Translations under genes and position numbers: made by a program
Origin: Oscillospiraceae bacterium
GTDB taxonomy: Bacteria > Bacillota > Clostridia > UMGS1810
Assembly: GCA_022769845.1 (NCBI GenBank)
Contig: JALEIO010000126.1
Location: forward strand, 1 to 7,677
Length of the DNA stretch: 7,677 bases
Direction of reading: 5' to 3'
Shown: positions 1 to 5,432 of the stretch, one piece after another
How the letters are laid out: the number at the start of each line of letters is the position of its first letter
Numbering within the stretch: the first letter of the stretch is position 1
Notes under the pieces: generated by a model
Told to the model about the DNA's origin: nothing
Databases searched by the model: none
The model's input: only the letters and a program-made list of their open reading frames with translations

Positions 1-753
1 TTCGCTGGATATTCTTATTTCCCGCGGAGTTGAACCAATGTACTTTTTTAATATTTTTCTGAAATGAGATGCAGAGCTTAATCCGATAAGAGAACTTATC
101 TCTTCAACGGTTTTATCTGTTGAGGAGAGATATTCGATGCCCTTTTGGCATAAAGCTTTCAGTCTGAAATCGTTTGGTGTGTATCCCGTCTTTTCTTTGA
201 AAATGGCATATAAATATGGTTCGCTGATATAGCATTTTGCGGCAATTTCAGATATTTTTAGATTGGTATTGCTTAAAATAAAGCTTTTCGCTTTTTCTAC
301 CAGTTCATCTTTTTTTGACGCGAATGAGTGATGTGCATATGGAATAATCCCCGATAACGCATTGTAAAACAGACTCAAGGTTTTGCACTTTAACCTTTGA
401 CCGTCGGCAGGTATGGATATAATAAGATCTTTTAACTCTTTGGGACACGAAATAATTTGTAAATCAAAATCAATTTTTTCGCAGGCTTCGGTATTTGAAA
501 ATCCATAAGAATGAAAGCTTATTTTGTTTGTGCCGCGCCAAAATGACTGATAGCAAAGTCCTTTGGGAATAAAAAACACATCGCCTTCATTTATGATAAT
601 TGTTTTGTCTGCTGATACTATCCTCGACGAACCGTTCAGCATGACAGCAAGATAATTCATCGTGGCGCCGCATCGGCAATCTGTGTAATGATATTCGTTA
701 AAGTTATAATACTTAAAGCTAAATTTATTATATAAAACAGCACTGTTTGACAT
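1..753 (-). CDS. AraC-family transcriptional regulator, 3' end cut by window edge
   Basis: The frame is open for 251 codons from the ATG at 753 to the left edge, without a stop. AGGAAGTG at 758-765 is a good ribosome binding site. The N-terminal part (residues ~1-100) is a cupin-like sensor domain; INEGDVFFIPKG at about 55-65 is the usual effector-domain motif. The C-terminal DNA-binding domain holds two helix-turn-helix units: KISEIAAKCYISEPYLYAIF (about 166-185), followed by KEKTGYTPNDF, and TVEEISSLIGLSSASHF (about 215-231), followed by the family signature GSTPREIR. Only a few terminal residues are probably missing. Family members bind sugars or other small ligands and usually activate an adjacent, often divergent, operon. 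Here the divergent unit is the dehydrogenase pair starting at 930, its likely target. The ligand cannot be read from the sequence. Family call is firm; target is inference. Confidence 0.93.
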   Translation of the reverse strand, partial: MSNSAVLYNKFSFKYYNFNEYHYTDCRCGATMNYLAVMLNGSSRIVSADKTIIINEGDVFFIPKGLCYQSFWRGTNKISFHSYGFSNTEACEKIDFDLQIISCPKELKDLIISIPADGQRLKCKTLSLFYNALSGIIPYAHHSFASKKDELVEKAKSFILSNTNLKISEIAAKCYISEPYLYAIFKEKTGYTPNDFRLKALCQKGIEYLSSTDKTVEEISSLIGLSSASHFRKILKKYIGSTPREIRISSE

Positions 754-791
754 ATTACACTTCCTGATTTAAATAGAATTATACCCTTTTT

Positions 792-819
792 ATATATAAT
801 ACAGTATTGTATTATATAT
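792..819. repeat. 28-bp AT-rich palindrome, candidate operator
   Basis: The arms ATATATAATACA (792-803) and TGTATTATATAT (808-819) are perfect 12-base inverted repeats around GTAT. It sits between the divergent AraC and dehydrogenase genes and overlaps the minus-strand promoter. There is no T-tract or G/C-rich stem, so it reads as a protein-binding site rather than a terminator. AraC proteins more often use direct repeats, so the binder could be another dimeric regulator. Confidence 0.5.
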
Positions 820-824
820 GTCAA
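796..824 (-). promoter_or_regulatory. Sigma70-type promoter of the left AraC gene
   Basis: On the minus strand, TTGACA (824-819) is followed by a 17-base spacer and TATTAT (801-796), five of six matches to the -10 consensus. Transcription would begin near 789, leaving a leader of about 36 bases that contains the AGGAAGTG ribosome binding site. The spacer and -10 lie inside the palindrome at 792-819, so a bound regulator would directly occlude polymerase; autorepression is the natural inference. Confidence 0.7.
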
Positions 825-845
825 CAGTATAAAATATATTTGAAG

Positions 846-874
846 TTAAAACCTTGCGAAGTGTGCGATAAATT
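846..874 (+). promoter_or_regulatory. Probable promoter of the dehydrogenase operon
   Basis: TTAAAA (846-851), a 17-base spacer and TAAATT (869-874) form a modest promoter. On its own it would be weak evidence, but aligned to the promoter at 5331-5359 the -35 and -10 hexamers fall in register, and GATAAATTTTAATAAAAAG (867-885) matches the downstream copy at 17 of 19 bases. Transcription would begin near 881. Poor hexamer match fits a promoter needing an activator such as the divergent AraC protein. Confidence 0.45.
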
Positions 875-929
875 TTAATAAAAAGTATCATTTTACGGAA
901 TTATTGGATAAATAATATGGGAGGCCGGT

Positions 930-1928
930 ATGAGAAAAATAAAAATAGCGCAGATAGGGACGAGCCGTTACAGTCATGGTAATTTTATATGGAACAGTAT
1001 GAAAAAGCAGAATGATATTTTTGAGATTGTCGGCTATGCTATGCCCGAGAATGAAAAGGAAAAATTCCCTGTTCATATGGAAGAATTTAAAGGATACAGC
1101 GAAATGAGCGTTGATGAAATATTGAATAATCCTGATATTGAAGCAGTAGTAATTGAGACAGAGGAGATATACCTTAATAAATATGCTGCACTTGCCGCCG
1201 AGAGCGGAAAGCACATACATATGGAAAAGCCGGGCGGTATTGGGCTAAAAGACTTTGAAAATATAATACAAACAGTTAAAGAAAACAAAAGAATATTTCA
1301 CACCGGATATATGTATAGGTATAATCCGTATGTTAATAAGCTTCTGCACGAGGTTAAAAGCGGAGAATTAGGCGAAATAATATGTGTTGAGGCGCAGATG
1401 AATTGCAGTCACTCTAATGAGACTCGTCAATGGTTTGACACTTTTCCCGGAGGAATAATGTTCTTTCTTGGGTGTCATTTGATTGACCTAATATTGCAGA
1501 TTCAGGGTTTTCCGGAGAAGATAATTCCGTTAAATTGTTCAACAGGAATAGACGGAGTGAATGCCGTTGATTTTGGTTTGGCGGCGTTTAAATATAAAAA
1601 CGGCGTATCGTTTGCAAAAGTAAATGCAGCGGAGAATGGAGGATTTATGAGAAGACAGCTTGTTGTTACGGGTACAAAAAAGACTGTTGAAATAAAGCCG
1701 CTTGAAATAAATGAAACGGGCGGGATTTATTCGCGAAAGACGGAATATACGTCAAATTCCTGGAATGATGCGGGTAAAACCGAAAGATGCGATACATTTA
1801 ACCGATATGACGATATGATGCGTTCATTTGCGGAAAATGTGTGCAAAGAAAAAGAAAATCCGTGGACTTATGATTATGAGCTTAAGTTATATAAGACAGT
1901 ATTACAAGCGTGCGGAGCTGAAGTTTAA
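930..1928 (+). CDS. Gfo/Idh/MocA-family NAD(P)-dependent oxidoreductase
   Basis: This 332-residue protein, the usual family length, probably oxidises or reduces a sugar, inositol or sugar-acid hydroxyl with NAD(P) in the cytoplasm; the substrate is unknown. The N-terminal Rossmann domain (about 1-120) contains the family's MEKPGG motif with E99-K100-P101, where the lysine serves cofactor and catalysis. GYMYRYNP (126-133) opens the second domain, and GCHLID (181-186) supplies the usual catalytic-site histidine H183 and D186. The first nucleotide-binding loop reads IGTSRYSHGN instead of the common GxGxxG, so it is divergent. The ATG at 930 is supported by GGGAGG at 919-924. It lies divergent from an AraC gene and 53 bases before the MDR gene, which it probably shares a transcript with. 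Confidence 0.9.
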   Translation: MRKIKIAQIGTSRYSHGNFIWNSMKKQNDIFEIVGYAMPENEKEKFPVHMEEFKGYSEMSVDEILNNPDIEAVVIETEEIYLNKYAALAAESGKHIHMEKPGGIGLKDFENIIQTVKENKRIFHTGYMYRYNPYVNKLLHEVKSGELGEIICVEAQMNCSHSNETRQWFDTFPGGIMFFLGCHLIDLILQIQGFPEKIIPLNCSTGIDGVNAVDFGLAAFKYKNGVSFAKVNAAENGGFMRRQLVVTGTKKTVEIKPLEINETGGIYSRKTEYTSNSWNDAGKTERCDTFNRYDDMMRSFAENVCKEKENPWTYDYELKLYKTVLQACGAEV

Positions 1929-1981
1929 TATATTAATATGTTGTAAGAATAGAATAAAAGTGGTAATTAAAGGAGAAAAAA

Positions 1982-2965
1982 ATGAAAGCAATACTTGTAA
2001 ATGATGACAGAAGCTTAAGATGGGATGATGTGCCCGACCCAAAAATCAAAAGTGAGGAGGTTCTCGTTGAAATTCACGCAGCGGCTTTGAACCGTGCCGA
2101 CCTCATGCAGCGTGAGGGAGACTATCCGCCTCCGCCGGGATGCCCCGACTGGATGGGACTTGAAATCGCCGGTGTAATCGTCGAAATGGGCGAGGAGGCA
2201 AAGGCAAAATCAAACTGGAAGATTGGCGACAATGTCTGCGCACTTTTGGGTGGCGGAGGATATGCCGAATATGCGGCTGTTAAATATGATATGCTTATGC
2301 CCGTTCCTAAAAACTGCACAATGGAAGAAGCGGCGGCAATCCCCGAAGCATTCGCAACTGCATATCTTAACCTTTTTTACGAGGGGGGTATTAAAGAGGG
2401 TAACACACTTCTTATGAACGCCGGTGCATCAGGTCTTGCAAGCGTAATCATTCCAATGGCAAAAGCCTTTGGCGTGAGAGTGATAACAACTGTTCTGACC
2501 GAGAAAATCGCAGAATCAATAAAGCACCTTAAAGCCGACAGAGTGGTTGTAACAACGAAGGAGGATATTTCAGCTGTGCTTAAAGAGGAACTTGAAAACG
2601 GGCATGGCGTTGATGTGGCAATCGACTGTCTCGGCGGTGAGATTATGGGTAAGTGCATACATTATCTCACTCACGGCGCAAGGTGGATTATGATTGCGGC
2701 TCTTGCAGGACAAAAGACAGAAATAGACCTTAAAAATATCTATGTAAGAAATGTGCGAATTATAGGCAGTACGCTGCGTTCGAGAACCCCTAATGTCAAA
2801 GCGCAGATACTTTCCGAGCTTGTGGAAAAGGTATTCCCCAAGATTGAGAGCGGTGAGGTTAAGCCGACAATCTATAAGACTTTGCCGATAACCGAGGCGG
2901 AGGCGGCACACGATATCCTCTATAGGGGAGAAAACGTGGGAAAGGTTGTTTTGACAGTACGATAA
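1982..2965 (+). CDS. Quinone oxidoreductase-like MDR-family protein (PIG3-like)
   Basis: This 327-residue protein matches zinc-free medium-chain dehydrogenase/reductases of the NAD(P)H-quinone oxidoreductase type. Residues 33-60 carry the PIG3-type block ALNRADLMQREGDYPPPPG followed by MGLEIAG. GGGGYAEYAAV (90-100) ends the N-terminal GroES-like part. The nucleotide-binding loop is NAGASGLAS (146-154), short of the usual third glycine. IDLKNIYVRNVRIIGSTLR (248-266) is the typical C-terminal signature. No cysteine cluster for structural or catalytic zinc is seen. These enzymes reduce quinones or enones by NAD(P)H; the substrate here is unknown. AAAGGAG (1969-1975), six bases before the ATG, is a strong ribosome binding site. 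By eye its codons are richer in G/C than those of its neighbours, which may mean a separate origin. It follows the dehydrogenase closely with no intervening terminator. Confidence 0.9.
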   Translation: MKAILVNDDRSLRWDDVPDPKIKSEEVLVEIHAAALNRADLMQREGDYPPPPGCPDWMGLEIAGVIVEMGEEAKAKSNWKIGDNVCALLGGGGYAEYAAVKYDMLMPVPKNCTMEEAAAIPEAFATAYLNLFYEGGIKEGNTLLMNAGASGLASVIIPMAKAFGVRVITTVLTEKIAESIKHLKADRVVVTTKEDISAVLKEELENGHGVDVAIDCLGGEIMGKCIHYLTHGARWIMIAALAGQKTEIDLKNIYVRNVRIIGSTLRSRTPNVKAQILSELVEKVFPKIESGEVKPTIYKTLPITEAEAAHDILYRGENVGKVVLTVR

Positions 2966-3020
2966 GCAAAATTGAAGTTTGCCGAAAATGACTTGTGTTT
3001 AAAAAATAGTATATAAAATA

Positions 3021-4055
3021 GGAAGGCATTATGAGCCTATGGCTCGCCGTCTGGCAGACGCTGATTTTTTTGTAAGCGCCGTAAATCCAAAATTGATTAA
3101 GGATTATGGCAACAATTCGCTCCGCAAGGTTAAAACCGATAAAGCCGACGCTATGAAGATTGCTCGTTATGCTGTTGAAAACTGGCAGGATTTGTGCCAA
3201 TATACAAGTATGGATACTTTACGCAATCAACTGAAAACCATGAATCGTCAGTTTGCCTTCTACACAAAACAGAAAACGGCTCTCAAGAACAATTTAATCG
3301 CTCTGCTGGATATGACATATCCGAGTGTTAACACGTTTTTTAACAGCCCTGCTCGCAGCGACGGTTCCCAAAAATGGGTTGATTTCGCTGCTTCGTTTTG
3401 GCATGTGGAGTGCGTCCGTAGCATGGGGCTTTCAGCCTTTACAAAACGTTACTACAAATGGTGCAAACGTCACAGCTACAACTTCCAGCCGCAGAAACCG
3501 GCGGAAATCTTTTACGCCTCAAAAGTCCTTATTGCTATATTTCCCAAAAACGATATGTCTAAGCTTATGATTAAGCAAGCTATTGAACAGCTTCATACGG
3601 TTTCATCTGCTGTAGAACATCTCAGAACCGAAATGAATCGAATGGCTTCCAAACTTCCCGAATATCCTATCGTTATGGAAATGTGCGGCATAGGCACTTC
3701 ACTTGGTCCTCAGCTTATGGCTGAAATCGGCGATATCTTTCGTTTTACCCGCCGTGAATGTCTAACGGCTTTTACCGGAGTAGATCCCGGAGCTAATCAA
3801 TCAAGCAAGTATGAAGCGCAAAGCGCACGCACTTCCAAGCGCGGTTCTCCATATCTACGAAAAACGCTGTTTCAGATTATGGACTGTCTGATCAAGACAA
3901 CGCCTTTAGACGATTCTGTTTATCGTTTTATGGATAAAAAACGTTCTGAGGGCAAGTCGTACTATGTTTATATGACTGCCGGTGCAAATAAGTTTCTAAG
4001 AGTTTACTATGGCAGGGTGAGAGAGTATTTATACTCATTGTCTGAAACAGAGTAA
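3021..4055 (+). pseudogene. IS110-family transposase, 5'-truncated
   Basis: An ATG at 3039 opens 338 codons, but homology starts earlier: the in-frame codons from 3021 read GRHYEP, the family's (T)GRHYEP block, and upstream of 3021 the similarity ends abruptly in AT-rich DNA with a stop at 3000-3002. About 70-80 N-terminal residues are missing compared with the usual ~400-430. KTDKAD (counting from the ATG at 3039, D34 and D37) supplies the last two acids of the DEDD RuvC-like site; the first D and the E are lost, so it should be inactive. The C-terminal Transposase_20 domain is intact: GIGTSLGPQLMAEIGD (217-232), GVDPGANQSS (247-256), TSKRGSPYLRK (265-275). Intact relatives use a bridge RNA from a noncoding end. 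The 3' end is complete. No true start is expected to be used; an AGGAAGG at 3020-3026 is coincidentally placed. Confidence 0.88.
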
Positions 4056-4079
4056 ACATCCCTCATACATCACCAGTTA

Positions 4080-4105
4080 GATCGGCATTCTGTGGCGGTC
4101 TTTTT
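4080..4105 (+). terminator. Weak rho-independent terminator after the transposase
   Basis: GATCG (4080-4084) can pair with CGGTC (4096-4100) using one G-U pair, with an 11-base loop, followed directly by five T residues. The stem is short, so this is a candidate only. It lies 25 bases past the transposase stop codon. Confidence 0.35.
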
Positions 4106-4202
4106 AACGTACCTTTTTTTCTGCATAAATCTTTTCTAAAATTTTATGAAAATCTATTGACTTTTTATTTGCAGGCTGTGATTTTGGATTTGTTTTTTTC
4201 AT
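4104..4202 (-). CDS. Possible 32-residue lysine-rich small protein
   Basis: ATG at 4202 opens 32 codons on the minus strand, ending with TAA at 4104-4106. The product starts MKKTNPKSQPANKKS and ends with an amphipathic-looking, charged segment (FHKILEKIYAEKK). A strong promoter lies just upstream, but the ATG sits only four bases after its -10, so the message would be leaderless or start inside the ORF, and no Shine-Dalgarno site is present. It could be a fragment of a longer gene, a chance ORF, or an untranslated antisense transcript. I do not recognise it. Confidence 0.2.
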   Translation of the reverse strand: MKKTNPKSQPANKKSIDFHKILEKIYAEKKVR

Positions 4203-4342
4203 TCCATTATATCACACTTTTTTTCTGTCTATCAATTCTGAAAAGGCGGCAGGTATGATGTGACACCGATTATGCACAATGATGCAGTTAAGTCTGTTGC
4301 TGTGGTTTTATTCGCAGAGATGAATATTAAGATATATGCGTA
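4106..4342. other. AT-rich noncoding flank between IS110 remnant and AraC pseudogene
   Basis: This stretch has no convincing plus-strand gene. It holds long T-runs and, on the minus strand, a well-formed promoter (4206-4235) with a 32-codon ORF. It may contain the rest of the insertion sequence's right end or debris of an older gene. I see no tRNA, CRISPR or clear inverted-repeat end in it. Confidence 0.5.
4206..4235 (-). promoter_or_regulatory. Strong minus-strand promoter facing the transposase 3' end
   Basis: On the minus strand, TTGATA (4235-4230), an 18-base spacer and a perfect TATAAT (4211-4206) preceded by TG one base upstream (extended -10) form one of the best promoter matches in the window. 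Transcription would begin near 4199 and run antisense toward the IS110 transposase. Confidence 0.5.
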
Positions 4343-5217
4343 CTAATTTTTCGTATGACCTTTATTTACAATATCAAATTTATCCTCCGAATTTAAAAGA
4401 CTCCTGAATTTTGAAGGAGTTATTTTTTTGTATTTTATATAAATCTGTGAAAAATTGTTTAAATTTGAATATCCCACCTGCGCCGCAATTTCCGAAAGCG
4501 AGAGCGAGGTGCTGCGCATAAGATACTCGGCATAGTTCAGCCTTGTTTCGATGATATATTCTTTAGGGGATATGCCTGTTTTTTTGTGAAAAATTCTGCA
4601 AAGATACTTTTACGATATATTTATGTGCCGCGCAATGGAATTAACAGTGATATTATTGCAGAAATTATTTTTGATAAACGATATTGTTTCGTCTACATAT
4701 TGCTCTGGTTTTGAAATAACAATTTTGCGGTTGTCAATTGTGTCAATATTTGCGAGCATTACAAAAAGAGGTGTTAAAGAATAAAAGTACGGGTGAGGAG
4801 CATTTGATGAATTTTCAAATAAAATTAAAAGCATTTCTTTAAGGAGTTGCGTATTTTTAAATTTTATAATCTGGTTTTTAAGCTCTATATTTATACTTTT
4901 GAGATAATCATCTGATTTTGCACCGTTAAATGCAATCCAGAAATGTTCCCAGCCTGAAGGAGCGTCAACGGAAAATTCACTTATAATGTTCGGACATATT
5001 AAAAACCCTTCGCCTGTCTTTACTTCTTTCCCGCAGAAAAAGCCATTTCCGTCTGCTATGTAGTGCAAGATATATGTATTTCTTATCCAGGGACCTATAT
5101 GCGTGTGCGGTGTGGTTGTGCTTGCCCAAACTCAGTAATAAACAAATCATTGTTTGACGTGTCAAAATATTTGATAAAAATTTTGTCGGTAATTGCGTCC
5201 TTGTTTTTTTTCGGCAT
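4343..5217 (-). pseudogene. AraC-family regulator, broken by a frameshift and a nonsense codon
   Basis: The gene should start at ATG 5217 (minus; starts MPKKNKDAITDK), with AAGGGA at 5226-5231 eight bases upstream. After 35 codons the frame fails: FGQAQP (ending at 5113) must join PHTHIGPWIRNTYILHYI in another frame, consistent with loss of one base at about 5107-5113. The second frame then runs through the sensor domain to SIARHINIS, hits TAA at 4610-4612, and continues in frame with KYLCRIFHKKTGISPKEYI and the second helix-turn-helix (LSLSEIAAQVGYSNLNNF, then ITPSKF) to TAG at 4343-4345. Restoring one base gives 291 codons, the normal family length, with the stop as codon 203 inside the first helix-turn-helix. 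One G-to-T change from GAA would explain the TAA. It is divergent from the glycosidase gene and probably regulated it. Both lesions could be sequencing errors, but two independent ones are less likely. Confidence 0.88.
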
Positions 5218-5259
5218 TTCGACCATCCCTTACGTTTCGGTGATAAGTATTACATAAAA

Positions 5260-5288
5260 GGTCTATCATCACTTTATAAAAAAGTCAA
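5260..5288 (-). promoter_or_regulatory. Candidate promoter of the broken AraC gene
   Basis: On the minus strand TTGACT (5288-5283) is followed by 17 bases and TAGACC (5265-5260), preceded by TG one base upstream. The -35 is good and the -10 poor. Transcription would begin near 5253, leaving a leader of about 36 bases. It overlaps the first operator-like repeat. Confidence 0.4.
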
Positions 5289-5322
5289 CACAAATATCAC
5301 TTTTCATATAAAGTATGTGTTG
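5268..5322. repeat. Tandem operator-like repeats in the glycosidase control region
   Basis: ATCACTTT occurs at 5268-5275 and 5296-5303, 28 bases apart, each followed by AAAGT (5281-5285 and 5310-5314), so that ACTTT-N5/6-AAAGT is repeated in tandem. The second copy is nested in a perfect inverted repeat CAACACA (5286-5292) and TGTGTTG (5316-5322), ending 8 bases before the forward -35. Placement fits an activator site for the glycosidase gene that also covers the AraC promoter. The binder is inferred to be the adjacent AraC protein. Confidence 0.5.
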
Positions 5323-5330
5323 TTTGGCGG

Positions 5331-5359
5331 TTGAAAACGCTATTTTTATTTGCTAAACT
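5331..5359 (+). promoter_or_regulatory. Promoter of the glycosidase gene
   Basis: TTGAAA (5331-5336), a 17-base spacer and TAAACT (5354-5359), with TG one base upstream (extended -10), make a plausible sigma70 promoter. Transcription would begin near 5366, giving a leader of about 66 bases. The -10 to start segment (5352-5370) matches that of the dehydrogenase operon at 867-885 in 17 of 19 bases. Confidence 0.55.
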
Positions 5360-5432
5360 TTAATAAAAAGGAACTCAAAGAAAATCAATTTAATGGTTAT
5401 TTTATACAAAACAAAGCAGGGAGTGCTTAAAA

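Larger units (their letters stand above)
3021..4105 (+). mobile_element. Remnant of an IS110-family insertion sequence
   Basis: The remnant starts inside the transposase gene at about 3021 and includes its 3' end and a short downstream flank. The left noncoding end and first part of the gene are gone. The right boundary is uncertain: IS110 elements usually lack terminal inverted repeats and target duplications, so I set it at the hairpin and T-tract just after the gene. It lies 55 bases beyond the MDR gene, in the same direction. Confidence 0.7.

Noticed and set aside
888..1288. Minus-strand ORFs at 888-1220 and 1073-1288
   Set aside because: They are antisense shadows of the well-supported dehydrogenase gene, with no motifs or ribosome binding sites.
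1925..1936. Perfect 12-base palindrome TTAATATATTAA at the dehydrogenase stop codon
   Set aside because: Pure A/T and short, expected by chance in this AT-rich DNA; no T-tract or promoter association.
2966..2990. GCAAA/TTTGC short inverted repeat after the MDR gene as a terminator
   Set aside because: Only five pairs with a seven-base loop and no following T-tract.
4157..4185. TTGACT with a 17-base spacer to GATTTT on the plus strand
   Set aside because: The -10 hexamer is poor and no gene follows on that strand for over 1 kb.
4272..4346. 24-codon plus-strand ORF starting MHNDAVKSVAVV
   Set aside because: No ribosome binding site at a useful distance, no recognisable motif, and it is too short to support without transcription or conservation.
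4400..4429. ACTCCT/AGGAGT hairpin followed by a T-tract, resembling a plus-strand terminator
   Set aside because: It lies inside conserved coding sequence (ITPSKFRS) near the 3' end of the AraC pseudogene and is explained by those codons; no transcript needing it there is clear.
4610..5068. A 152-codon minus-strand ORF that could be annotated as a complete small protein
   Set aside because: Its start is an internal TTG and its end is the nonsense codon of the AraC pseudogene; family motifs continue in frame beyond the stop and, after a frameshift, upstream of the start.
4977..5257. Overlapping ORFs at 4977-5165 (minus) and 5063-5257 (plus)
   Set aside because: They are out-of-frame or antisense readings of the AraC pseudogene N-terminal region; no family motifs of their own.
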